Positions 50,801 to 58,947 of a stretch of DNA of 64,000 nt are shown here, piece after piece. The notes under the pieces were generated by a model, which had not been told where the DNA came from, made no database searches, and was given only the letters and a program-made list of their open reading frames with translations. The DNA is taken from the NCBI RefSeq assembly GCF_022698145.1, contig NZ_JALDAX010000026.1, positions 1 to 64,000 of the forward strand. Reading direction: 5' to 3'. The stretch's first letter is position 1. Every line of letters begins with the position of its first letter. The translations under genes and the position numbers were made by a program. Origin of the DNA: Streptomyces spinosisporus. Lineage in GTDB: Bacteria > Actinomycetota > Actinomycetes > Streptomycetales > Streptomycetaceae.

Positions 50801-52342
50801 TCAGACCGCCGACCGGTACAACTCGAACCGCTCCAGGTGCACGGCCCCCCGCGCCGCGGTGACCCGTATGCGCCACCGCCGGGCGCGAACGGGGGCCGGC
50901 AGGAGGAGGATGCGGCTTGCGCCGACCGTTCCGGCCCGGCCGACCTCGGTCCAGGCTCCGTCGCGGTACGCCTCGATCACGGCGCTCTCGATCTGCTGGC
51001 CGTGCCGGATGTCCTCCGCCAGGCGGATGCGGTCCACCTCCCGCTCGGCGCCCAGGTCGACCGTCCGGGTACGGGACGAGCCGGTGACCCGTGCCCGGCG
51101 GGCCAGATCCTCGGGGAGTTCGTGCTCGATCCGCTCGCGGAACTCGCGCAGCCGCGTGACGTCCGTGTCGTGCAGTCGGCCGTCGGTGTCCGGCGGAACG
51201 TTGAGCAGCAGCACCGAGTTGCGGCCCACGGAACCGAAGTAGATCTCCGTCAACGCGTCCACGCTCTTGGGCTGTTGGTCCGCGTGGTAGAACCAGCCGT
51301 CGCGGATGGACACGTCGCACTCCGCGGGCCACCACTGCAGGTAGTCTGTCGTGGGCTGTGCCGTGACCAGCGCGTCGCGGCTGCCCTCGTCGGGGGTGTC
51401 GTAGGACAGGGCCCAGTCGGTGCGGCCGTACTGGTTCTCCTTGACCGGGATGACGCTCCACTCGTCCTCGCGGGCCAGCCCGCCCTCGTTGCCGACCCAG
51501 CGCAGATCGGGCCCAGTGACGGCGATCGCCGCGTCGGGGGCGAGCGCGCGGACCAGGGCGTACCAGCTGTCCCAGTCGTAGTCCTCGACCTTGCCCGGCG
51601 GGATGCGGCCCTGCGCCCCGTCGAACCAGACCTCGTCCACGGGCCCGTACTCGGTGAGCACTTCGTACAGCGTGTTGAGCATGTGGGCGCCGTAGTCGGT
51701 CGCGGGGAGTGCGAAGGTGCGGCCGGGGGTACGGTCGTCGCCCTCGACCGGGGTCGGGATCGTGCGCTCGGTGCGGGCGCTGCCGTTGGCGTACACCCCG
51801 TGCAGGTACTGGTTCTCGTCGGCGGGCGAGATGTAGACGCCGACCTTGAGGCCGTGGCGGCGCATGGAGTCGGCGAAGGAGCGCAGCACGTCGCCTTGGC
51901 CGCCCTGCCAACTGCTCGACGCCACGGTGTGGTCGGTGTAGCGGGAGGGGTAGAGGACGAAGCCGTCGTGGTGCTTGACGGTGAGGATGGCGAGCCGGAA
52001 GCCGCCGTCGCGCAGGGCGCGCGCCCACTGGTCGGTGTCGAGGCCGGTGGGCTGGAAGACTTTCGGGTCCTCGTCGCCGGTGCCCCACTCCAGACCGGTG
52101 AAGGTGTTCACCCCGAAGTGCAGGAACGCGGTCTGTTCGAGGGCCTGCCAGGCCACCTGCCGTGCGGTGGGCCGGACTTGGGAGGCCTTGCGGACCAGCT
52201 CCTCCGGGGTGTCGTCGGGGCCGACGGGGATGCGGTAGCGGGATGCGGTGGAACGCGGTGCCGCCGCGGCCGGAAGCGCGGGCAGGCCGGTGGCGGCGAG
52301 CACGGCGGCCGAGGTGACGAACAGGCGTCTGGAGAGGGCCAT
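50801..52342 (-). CDS. Secreted GH29 alpha-L-fucosidase with C-terminal carbohydrate-binding domain
   Basis: 513 residues from ATG 52342 (GAGGAG 10 nt upstream). The N-terminus ALSRRLFVTSAAVLAATG is a twin-arginine signal with cleavage near AAAAP. The GH29 barrel has FLHFGVNTFTGLEWGTGDED, LTVKHHDGFVLYPSRYTDHT and the probable nucleophile Asp in VDEVWFDGAQG; RNSVLLLNVPPDTDGRL closes the domain. A C-terminal beta-sandwich of F5/8 type follows (RTVDLGAEREVDRIRLAED to LERFELY). Pattern resembles the GH29-B group with alpha-1,3/1,4 preference (inference). Third gene of the secreted glycosidase operon, 50 nt after the GH20 stop. Confidence 0.88.
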   Translation of the reverse strand: MALSRRLFVTSAAVLAATGLPALPAAAAPRSTASRYRIPVGPDDTPEELVRKASQVRPTARQVAWQALEQTAFLHFGVNTFTGLEWGTGDEDPKVFQPTGLDTDQWARALRDGGFRLAILTVKHHDGFVLYPSRYTDHTVASSSWQGGQGDVLRSFADSMRRHGLKVGVYISPADENQYLHGVYANGSARTERTIPTPVEGDDRTPGRTFALPATDYGAHMLNTLYEVLTEYGPVDEVWFDGAQGRIPPGKVEDYDWDSWYALVRALAPDAAIAVTGPDLRWVGNEGGLAREDEWSVIPVKENQYGRTDWALSYDTPDEGSRDALVTAQPTTDYLQWWPAECDVSIRDGWFYHADQQPKSVDALTEIYFGSVGRNSVLLLNVPPDTDGRLHDTDVTRLREFRERIEHELPEDLARRARVTGSSRTRTVDLGAEREVDRIRLAEDIRHGQQIESAVIEAYRDGAWTEVGRAGTVGASRILLLPAPVRARRWRIRVTAARGAVHLERFELYRSAV

Positions 52343-52360
52343 GTGAGCGGACTCCTCGGA

Positions 52361-52400
52361 GTTCATCGGAGGTCAGTGGAGTTCATCGGAGGTCAGTGGG
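52361..52400. repeat. 20-bp tandem repeat upstream of the fucosidase gene
   Basis: GTTCATCGGAGGTCAGTGGA at 52361-52380 is repeated at 52381-52400 with one change. It spans the GH20 stop codon (52393-52395) and the leader of the fucosidase gene. The core CATCGGAGGTCAG resembles CATCGGATGTCTG in the dyad upstream of the operon (56614-56640). Confidence 0.8.
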
Positions 52401-54237
52401 CGGTCAGGTGCCAGACGGCGGGAGTGTGCTGGTCCGGCGGGTACTGCACGAGCCGGCCGTCGTCGACGCTCAGCGCCATCTGCGTGATCGCGTTGACGAG
52501 TTCGTATCCGCCGGAGTCACGGATGAGCTGCCAGCGCTGCAGGGTGCTCGAGGCGTCGCAGGTCTTCCAGGTCGCCGCGACGCCCGGCTGGAGCGGTGTG
52601 TTGAGCGTGAGCTTGCCGCCGCTGATCTCCAGGCAGCCGTCGGCGGTTTGGATGCTCGCGTAGCCGTCGGCGGTGCGGGTGACGGCGGCCCGGAAGGACG
52701 CGCCCGCGGTACGGAAGGTGTACATGCCGTCCGCCACCGGAAGCCGGGTCAGGTCCCGCCATCCGGGCGCGTGCCCGACCGCCGTGCCGCGCGCGGTGAA
52801 CGCGTCGTAGGTGGCGTCGGGGTGCGCATCGCCCCAGGTCGCCTGCGCGATGTGCCGCAGGGCGGGCCAGAGTTCGACGGCGACCTCGTTCTCCGTCTCG
52901 CCCCGGCCGTTGTCCGGCCACAGGCTGATCTTCGCGCCGGTGACGCCCTTGCCTGACGCCAGTTTCTCGCCCTCGAAGCTGCGCGGGTCCCAGCTCTGGT
53001 CGTACAGGGACGCGGTGTCGCTGTGGAAGCCGCCGCGGACGAGGTAGAGCGAGTAGGCGGCGTTCTCCACCCGGTAGCCCTGCGCGATCAATGCGCTCGG
53101 TTTCACGGCCACGTTCAGCCAATGCTCGACGGTCGTCCCGGCGGCCACCGGCACGGTGTTGGCGCCGGTCAGGCCGTCGTTCCAGATGCGCAGCCGCTTG
53201 CCCTTGCTCGCGGCGTAGGCCTGGACGCGGTTGATGAAGTCGATGTAGGCGTCCTGCGGGGTGGCTTCGGGGCCGTACTTCTGCTGGGCGTAGCGCAGCA
53301 TCTGCGGGTACTTGGAGTAGTCGGAGCCGAGCATGTACTCGTCGGCGCCCATGTGCCAGGACCTGGCGGTGAAGACCTGGGCGTACTCGTCCATCAGGCT
53401 CGTGTAGTAGTCGAAGGCCGCCTGCTGGGTGACGTCGAGCCGGGCCGGCTGCTTGGCGCCGTCGGAGTCGGTCAGCTGGAGGTCCGGGCGGTTCTCGATC
53501 CACGGGTCCATGTGCCCCGGGGAGTTGATCTCGGGGATGATCTCGACGTGGTACCGGTCGCCGAGTGCGACGAGGCGGCGGATCTCGTCCTTGGTGTAGT
53601 AGCCCCAGGTGTTGGCCTCGGGATGCGCGTCGCTCTTCACCTTCAGCTCCAGGAGCAGCTGGTTGAGCTTGTGGTACGCCATCTCGCGGACGAGGTTCTC
53701 CAGCCAGGGCACGGTGATGTGGATGTAGCAGGCGCAGACGCCCACGCCCCGCTCCTGGTAGCGCGGTGTGTCGACGGTCCGTCCCGCGGGGATCCGGTCA
53801 CCCTGGGCGAGGAGCTGCAGGACGGTGCGGGTGCCGTAGAAGGCGCCGGTCTCGGTGGCGCCGGTCACCGACAGCCGTTTGCCGGCGTGGAGTTCATAGC
53901 CCTCGGCGCCCAGGGTGCCGCGGGAGGAGCGGACGTCGATGACGATGTCGCCGGTGCGTGCGCCGCCGCGGACGACGGGGACGGTACCGTGCCCGGCCGC
54001 CCGGAGGTCGTCGGCGAGGGTGTCGGCCACCCGCCGTTCGGCCGGGCTGTCCGCCACCAGTCTGGTGCTTCTGCCGTATGTGTAACTGCCGTGCTCCGCC
54101 GTCCAGTCGGTCAGCGCGGGCACCGTGACCGGAGCCTTCTGCTGCTCCTGTGCGACCGCGGGGACCGGCGCCAGGAGCAGTGTCAGCACCGCCGTGACAC
54201 CCAGCAGTCGCAGCAGTCTCTTTCTCGTTTCAGCCAT
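52393..54237 (-). CDS. Secreted GH20 enzyme: beta-N-acetylhexosaminidase or lacto-N-biosidase
   Basis: 614 residues. Signal peptide MAETRKRLLRLLGVTAVLTL to about VAQ. GH20b domain (about 40-155), then the GH20 barrel with HITVPWLENLVREMAYHKLN, EIIPEINSPGHMDPWIENRP and the catalytic Asp299-Glu300 pair in SWHMGADEYMLGSDYSKYP. Ordinary hexosaminidases read HxGGDE; the GADE form here, and the length, recall lacto-N-biosidases, first described from a Streptomyces as I remember. A C-terminal lectin-like part (about 500-614, DASSTLQRWQLI) may bind sugar. ATG overlaps the stop of the upstream fucosidase gene by 8 nt (ATGGCTGA, 54230-54237). Confidence 0.85.
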   Translation of the reverse strand: MAETRKRLLRLLGVTAVLTLLLAPVPAVAQEQQKAPVTVPALTDWTAEHGSYTYGRSTRLVADSPAERRVADTLADDLRAAGHGTVPVVRGGARTGDIVIDVRSSRGTLGAEGYELHAGKRLSVTGATETGAFYGTRTVLQLLAQGDRIPAGRTVDTPRYQERGVGVCACYIHITVPWLENLVREMAYHKLNQLLLELKVKSDAHPEANTWGYYTKDEIRRLVALGDRYHVEIIPEINSPGHMDPWIENRPDLQLTDSDGAKQPARLDVTQQAAFDYYTSLMDEYAQVFTARSWHMGADEYMLGSDYSKYPQMLRYAQQKYGPEATPQDAYIDFINRVQAYAASKGKRLRIWNDGLTGANTVPVAAGTTVEHWLNVAVKPSALIAQGYRVENAAYSLYLVRGGFHSDTASLYDQSWDPRSFEGEKLASGKGVTGAKISLWPDNGRGETENEVAVELWPALRHIAQATWGDAHPDATYDAFTARGTAVGHAPGWRDLTRLPVADGMYTFRTAGASFRAAVTRTADGYASIQTADGCLEISGGKLTLNTPLQPGVAATWKTCDASSTLQRWQLIRDSGGYELVNAITQMALSVDDGRLVQYPPDQHTPAVWHLTAH

Positions 54238-56605
54238 GCCACTCCACCTTGAACACCCACACGTGCTGTCCCGCTCTGCGGGCCGATTCGGGTACGTCGA
54301 TCACCAGTGCTCCGTTGTGCACGGTCCAGGTCAGGGGGCGGTCGTGGCCGAGCATCGTCACCCGGTCGCCGGCGCGGACGGGCACGGGTGCCTCGACCGT
54401 GAGCTTCGCGCCCGGCTTCGTCAGGGAGTGGATGTAGAAGGCCTCGTCGGGGCGGACGGTGAAGCGCAGGTCGTCGCCGAGCTGCGCCATGCGCGACCAG
54501 TACGTCGTGCCGTAGATCGCCTCGCCGTTGACCGCGAGCCAGGCGCCGGTCTCGCGCAGCCGGGTCTGCATGATCTCGGGGATGGTGCCGTCGGCGCGGG
54601 GGCCGATGTCGAGCAGGAAGTTGCCGTTCTTGGAGACGATGTCGACGAGGCTGTGCACGACCTCCTCGGCCGTCATGTAGGCGTCGTCGGGGGTGGCCCG
54701 GTTGTAGCCGTAGCTGCGCGGGTCGAGTCCGCGGCTGGCCTCCCACTTGGCGACGACCGTGTTCTCGTACGTCGTGTACTCGGGCGTCGTGAAGTCGTGG
54801 AAGGCGATGCCCGAGCGGTCGTCGACCGCGACCTCGATCGGACGGGCCCGGTTCTTGGCGTGGTTGAAGTACTCGGCGAGGACATGGAGGCTGTCGTTCT
54901 CGCCACCGATGTCGCACCAGATGATCTCCGGGTCGTAGCCGTGGATCAACTCCAGCATCTGCGGGGCCTGGTAGTCCTTCACGAAGTCCTTGCCCGCGGT
55001 GTATCCGGTGTACGGCACCGGCTCCAGGGTGTACGGGTTGCGCGGGGCGTGGCCCATCCAGGGGCTGTCCGGGTTGAACCACTCGGGCATGGAGAAGTAG
55101 AGGCCGCGGTGGAGTTCGGGGGCGTACCGCCGGGAGGCGGTGAACAGTTCCTTGACCAGGTCCCGCTTCGGGCCGAGCTTGACCGCGTTGCGGTCGGAGA
55201 CCTTGGTGTCCCACAGGGCGAAGCCCTCGTGGTGCTTGGAGGTCAGCACGTGGTACTGCGCACCGGCGTCCCGGAACAGCTCCACCCACGCGCGCGGGTC
55301 GAACTTCTCGGCGGTGAAGCGCGGGATGAAGTCGTCGTAGGCGAAGTCGGTGCCGTAGGTGTCCCGGTGGTAGGCGTAGGTGGGGTTGTTCGGGTCCTGC
55401 ATCTGGTCCCAGTACCACTCGGCGTACTGCACCCCGACCGGCGCCCAGGCGGGCACCGAGTACACGCCCCAGTGGATGAAGATCCCGAACTTGGCGTCGT
55501 TGAACCAGTACGGCGCCTGATGGCCCGACAGGGAGGCGTCGGTGGGCTGGTAGTCGGCCGTGCCCAGGGTCAACCTGCGGTCGGTGGTGGCGGCTTGGGC
55601 GCCTCGGCCGCGGACGGTCACCGAGCCGTCCTGCTGGGTGCCGGGTGCGGTGCCCGCGCGGTTGCGGATGCCGATATGGATGCGTGCCTGTTCGCCGGGG
55701 TCGAGGCGGCGGATGCGGGCGGGCTGGACGGTGCGGGCGCCGGGGACGTCGACGCGTACGGTCACGTCGTCGGCGGCGAGGATCGCGACGGTGCCCGCGT
55801 TGACGACGGTGGCCTCGACGCTCTGGGCGCCGCCGGGTTCCAGCAGGGAGCTGGTGGAGCGGGTGTCGCGCAGGGCCAACGCCCGTCCCTGGGCGACGGG
55901 TTGGAGGGAGAGCGCGAAGACGTGCAGGGACGTCTTGTTCGCCTCGGCGGGGTTGGTCACCGGCAGAGTGATGGCGACGGCCTCGCGCTGCGGGTCGGTC
56001 CACACCTCCGACGTACCGATCCCGACGCTGTGCTCGTCCTTGGTGCCGTCCGGCGTGTAGCGGTACGGCACCGACAGCGGGCCGCCCGCCGCGTACCAGT
56101 CGGCGCCGCTCAGCCCGGCGGTGCTGGTCGAGCCGTCCGCGTAGTGCACGGTGGCCTGGCCGGCGGCGTTGCCGTAGCTGCCCGCGGTGAGGAAGACGGC
56201 CGACAGATAGCGGCCCTTGGGGAGGTCGACGCGTTGGCCGAGGGCGACGACGTTGTTCTTGGCGCCTGCCGTGGAGGCCGGGAAGTCGAAAACGATGCCG
56301 TCCACTTCGACGCGGCCCGCGGGGAGTTCCTCGCCCGGGAACGTGTAGCCGGAGCCGTCGAAGTCGCCGCCGCGGGCGGAGGCGGTGTCGAGGCCGTCGT
56401 TGTCGTAGAGGGAGTCGAGCGGGACGGGGACCGGATCGGGGACGGGTGCCCACTGCCGTGCGGCGCTCTGTTCGCCCACGGCAGCGCCCTGTTGGTCCAC
56501 GCGCTCGGTGGCGCCGGCCTCGGTCGCGGCGGCGAGTGGGAGGGCGGCGGAGGCGGTGACGGCCATCGCGGCGCCCAGGACCTGACGTCTTGGATACGGA
56601 CTCAT
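54230..56605 (-). CDS. Secreted large GH29 alpha-L-fucosidase with NPCBM/NEW3-like N-terminal modules
   Basis: 791 residues from ATG 56605. Tat-type signal SPYPRRQVLGAAMAVTASAA. Residues about 55-255 form a beta-rich carbohydrate-binding part, and about 270-340 an alpha-galactosidase NEW3-like Ig domain (LLEPGGAQSVEATVVNAGTV). The GH29 core begins at APYWFNDAKFGIFIHWGVYS, with YHVLTSKHHEGFALWDTKVS, the probable nucleophile Asp in PEIIWCDIGGEND and NGNFLLDIGPRADGTIPEIM. This is closer to GH29-A enzymes than the one at 50801. First gene of the operon; a dyad lies 9-35 nt upstream of its ATG. Confidence 0.9.
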   Translation of the reverse strand: MSPYPRRQVLGAAMAVTASAALPLAAATEAGATERVDQQGAAVGEQSAARQWAPVPDPVPVPLDSLYDNDGLDTASARGGDFDGSGYTFPGEELPAGRVEVDGIVFDFPASTAGAKNNVVALGQRVDLPKGRYLSAVFLTAGSYGNAAGQATVHYADGSTSTAGLSGADWYAAGGPLSVPYRYTPDGTKDEHSVGIGTSEVWTDPQREAVAITLPVTNPAEANKTSLHVFALSLQPVAQGRALALRDTRSTSSLLEPGGAQSVEATVVNAGTVAILAADDVTVRVDVPGARTVQPARIRRLDPGEQARIHIGIRNRAGTAPGTQQDGSVTVRGRGAQAATTDRRLTLGTADYQPTDASLSGHQAPYWFNDAKFGIFIHWGVYSVPAWAPVGVQYAEWYWDQMQDPNNPTYAYHRDTYGTDFAYDDFIPRFTAEKFDPRAWVELFRDAGAQYHVLTSKHHEGFALWDTKVSDRNAVKLGPKRDLVKELFTASRRYAPELHRGLYFSMPEWFNPDSPWMGHAPRNPYTLEPVPYTGYTAGKDFVKDYQAPQMLELIHGYDPEIIWCDIGGENDSLHVLAEYFNHAKNRARPIEVAVDDRSGIAFHDFTTPEYTTYENTVVAKWEASRGLDPRSYGYNRATPDDAYMTAEEVVHSLVDIVSKNGNFLLDIGPRADGTIPEIMQTRLRETGAWLAVNGEAIYGTTYWSRMAQLGDDLRFTVRPDEAFYIHSLTKPGAKLTVEAPVPVRAGDRVTMLGHDRPLTWTVHNGALVIDVPESARRAGQHVWVFKVEWHG

Positions 56606-56613
56606 GAGCGGCT

Positions 56614-56640
56614 CCAATTCATCGGATGTCTGATAATTGG
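56614..56640. promoter_or_regulatory. Dyad operator candidate before the secreted glycosidase operon
   Basis: ATCGGATGTCTGAT (56621-56634) fits ATCnGAnnTCnGAT, a 14-bp interrupted palindrome, and is framed by CCAATT (56614-56619) and AATTGG (56635-56640) on nearly the same axis. It overlaps the leader 9-35 nt before the fucosidase start. The site differs from the FadR-like sites at 33.4 kb, so another regulator may act. Confidence 0.5.
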
Positions 56641-56863
56641 GCGAGCTCAGGAGCCTGTCAATGAGGCGTGAACACACTGTCGTTGACGTATTGATCGGAT
56701 GACGTGCAGGTCAGCGACGGGGCGGACGCGGTGCAGCCGCGAAAAGTCCAAGAAGAGCCGCCCGAATGTCCAAGAGCCGACGCTCTCGACGCCCGGGCCG
56801 CGGCCCGGCAGAGTGCTCCCATACTCACGAGTAGTTACGCTCGCCGCACTCCGAGGAGCCCCC

Positions 56864-58207
56864 GTGACCAGCTGGATCGGCCGGACCGCCACCGAGATCG
56901 CCGCCGCCGTACGCGAGAAGCGCGCCACTCCCCGTGAGGTGGTGGCCGAGCACCTCGACCGGATCGAGCGGCTCGACGGACGGGTCGGGGCGTTCCGCAC
57001 GGTGCGGGCCGAGAAGGCGCTCGCCGAGGCGGACGAGGTGGCCGGTCGCGGGGATCTGGCCGAACTGCCGCTCGCGGGCGTGCCGGTGGCCGTCAAGGAC
57101 AACCTGGCGGTACGCGGCGAGTCCAGCCGGTGCGGTTCGGCGGCGACACCGGACACACCCGCCGCCGAGGACCATGTCACGGTCGCCCGGCTGCGGGCGG
57201 CGGGCGCGGTGGTGGTGGGTCTGACGAACGTGCCCGAACTGTGCGTCTTCGGCACCACCGAGGGGGTGCACGGCACCGCCCGCAACCCCTGGGACCCGAG
57301 CCGCACCGCGGGTGGCTCCTCGGGCGGCAGCGCGGCCGCGGTCGCAGCGGGCCTGGTGCCGATCGCGCTCGGCAACGACGGGATGGGCTCGCTGCGCATA
57401 CCGGCCGCCAACTGCGGCCTGGTCACCATCAAGCCGGGACGTGGCGTCGTCCCCGCGGGCATCGGTGAGGGCGACTGGTTCGGCATGTCCGAGAACGGTC
57501 CGCTCGCCACGACGGCCGAGGACGCGCGTCTGATGCTCTCCGTCCTCGCCGACTCCGGGGCGGTCGCACCGCACGAGCCGGGCATGCGCCGGATCGCCGT
57601 GTCGGTGCGCAGCCCCCTGTTCGGCGTCACGATCAGCAGGCCGTACGCGGTCGCCGCCCGGGACGCGGCCGGCATCCTGATCAAGGCCGGGCACCAGGTC
57701 CGCCGCGCCGACCCGCCCTACCCGATGTCGCTGAGCACGACGTCGCTCACCCACTGGACGGCGGGCACGGCGGTGGACGCCAAGGGCCTGGACCCGCGCC
57801 TGCTGACCCGGCGCACCCGGGTGCACGCCGCCGTCGGGCGCCGGTTCGTGAGCAGCGTGCGCACCAGCGACAGCAGGGACAGGCTGCGCCGCCGCATGGA
57901 GCCGTTCTTCGCGGAGCACGACGTCCTGCTCACCCCCGCACTGGCCCGCCGCTCCCCCAGGTCCGTGGCGTGGCACGAGCGAGGCTGGCTGCCCAACCTC
58001 CTCGCCAACACCAACTACTCACCCCTGACCCCGCCCTGGAACCTCACGGGCTGGCCGGCCATGTCCATCCCGTTCGGCCGGCTCCCCTCCGGCGCCCCCA
58101 CCGCCGTCCAACTGGTCGCCCGCCCCGGCTCCGAGGCCACGCTGCTGGACCTGGCCGAACAGATCGAGAAACTGCACCCGTGGCAGCGGACGGCGCCGCT
58201 GGATTAA
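56864..58207 (+). CDS. Amidase (amidase signature family)
   Basis: 447 residues from GTG 56864 (GAGGAG 7 nt upstream). The Ser-cis-Ser-Lys triad can be traced: Lys78 in GVPVAVKDNLAV, the cis-Ser in TAGGSSGGSAAAVAAG (152-153) and the nucleophile Ser176 in LGNDGMGSLRIPAANCG, where family members usually have GGGS. LLTPALARRS and NLTGWPAMSIPFGRLPSG follow. The substrate is unknown; the enzyme hydrolyses amides in the cytoplasm. The last ~140 bp are duplicated downstream (58252-58390). Confidence 0.9.
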   Translation: MTSWIGRTATEIAAAVREKRATPREVVAEHLDRIERLDGRVGAFRTVRAEKALAEADEVAGRGDLAELPLAGVPVAVKDNLAVRGESSRCGSAATPDTPAAEDHVTVARLRAAGAVVVGLTNVPELCVFGTTEGVHGTARNPWDPSRTAGGSSGGSAAAVAAGLVPIALGNDGMGSLRIPAANCGLVTIKPGRGVVPAGIGEGDWFGMSENGPLATTAEDARLMLSVLADSGAVAPHEPGMRRIAVSVRSPLFGVTISRPYAVAARDAAGILIKAGHQVRRADPPYPMSLSTTSLTHWTAGTAVDAKGLDPRLLTRRTRVHAAVGRRFVSSVRTSDSRDRLRRRMEPFFAEHDVLLTPALARRSPRSVAWHERGWLPNLLANTNYSPLTPPWNLTGWPAMSIPFGRLPSGAPTAVQLVARPGSEATLLDLAEQIEKLHPWQRTAPLD

Positions 58208-58215
58208 GGGGGGCC

Positions 58216-58390
58216 CACGAAACCTCACCGCCTGGCCCGCCCTGCCCACCCCTTCGGCCGGCTCCCCTCCAGCGCCCCACCGCCGTCCAACTGGTCGCCC
58301 GCCCCGGCTCCGAGGCCATGCTGCTGGACCTGGCCGAACAGATCGAGAAACTGCACCCGTGGCAGCGGACGGCGCCGCTGGATTAAGGGG
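58216..58390 (+). pseudogene. Duplicated 3' end of the amidase gene
   Basis: The stretch from TTCGGCCGGCTCCCCTCC to GGATTAAGGGG repeats the end of the amidase gene (58073-58212) with very few changes, 179-180 bp downstream. One of the changes deletes a base (CGCCCCC to CGCCCC), so the copy is out of frame with anything upstream. Positions 58216-58250 are a more diverged copy of the preceding segment. There is no start codon or independent gene. Confidence 0.8.
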
Positions 58391-58410
58391 GAACTGCGGA
58401 GCGGGCGGGC

Positions 58411-58893
58411 CTACAGCGCTCGGTACATCACATGCAGGCCCACCCGCCCGTGCCGCGGGTGCTCGAACGCTTCCGGAACTGTGCCCAGGATCGTGAAGCC
58501 GAGGGAGAGCCAGAGCTGTACGGCGGGGTTGGTCTCGACGACGGCGTTGAAGACCATCGCGTCGTAGCCGTCGGACCTGGCGGCGGCCAGGATGTGTTCG
58601 GCGAGGGCGCGGCCGTGGCCGCGGCCGGCGTGGTCGGGGTCGACCATGAAGCCGGCGTTGGCGACATGGGCCGCGGGTCCGCCGTAGTTGGGGGTGACAT
58701 AGGCCGAGGCGACGACGGCGCCGGTCTCGTCCTCGACGACGTAGACCCGTTTGGCCGGGTTCATCCACAGGACCCGGGCATCCTCCTCGGAGGTGTCCGG
58801 GTCCCAGGCGTAGGTCTCGGCTGCGGCGACGATGCGGTGCCAGAAGGGCCAGATCCGCGGCCAGTCCTCGGCCGTGGCTTCTCTGATCTGCAT
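58411..58893 (-). CDS. GNAT-family N-acetyltransferase
   Basis: 160 residues: MQIREATAEDWPRIWPFWHR at the start, VYVVEDETGAVVASAYVTPN, the acetyl-CoA loop in VDPDHAGRGHGRALAEHIL (RGxGxA) and AVQLWLSLGFTILGTVPEAF. Complete GNAT fold; substrate unknown. The ATG at 58893 lies inside an 11-bp inverted repeat (58890-58918), which could mask the start in the mRNA. A second minus-strand gene starts just upstream (58948-59121). Confidence 0.88.
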   Translation of the reverse strand: MQIREATAEDWPRIWPFWHRIVAAAETYAWDPDTSEEDARVLWMNPAKRVYVVEDETGAVVASAYVTPNYGGPAAHVANAGFMVDPDHAGRGHGRALAEHILAAARSDGYDAMVFNAVVETNPAVQLWLSLGFTILGTVPEAFEHPRHGRVGLHVMYRAL

Positions 58894-58918
58894 GGGCGTG
58901 AGTCTCGCACGCCCATGC
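58890..58918. promoter_or_regulatory. Inverted repeat covering the GNAT start codon
   Basis: GCATGGGCGTG (58890-58900) and CACGCCCATGC (58908-58918) are perfect complements around a 7-nt spacer. On the minus strand the ATG of the GNAT gene (58893-58891) lies in the 3' arm, so an RNA hairpin would hide it. It could also be a protein-binding dyad or a terminator for the small gene upstream. Confidence 0.5.
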
Positions 58919-58947
58919 AGGTCGGCGATCGCGAAGCTCCTGCCGGC

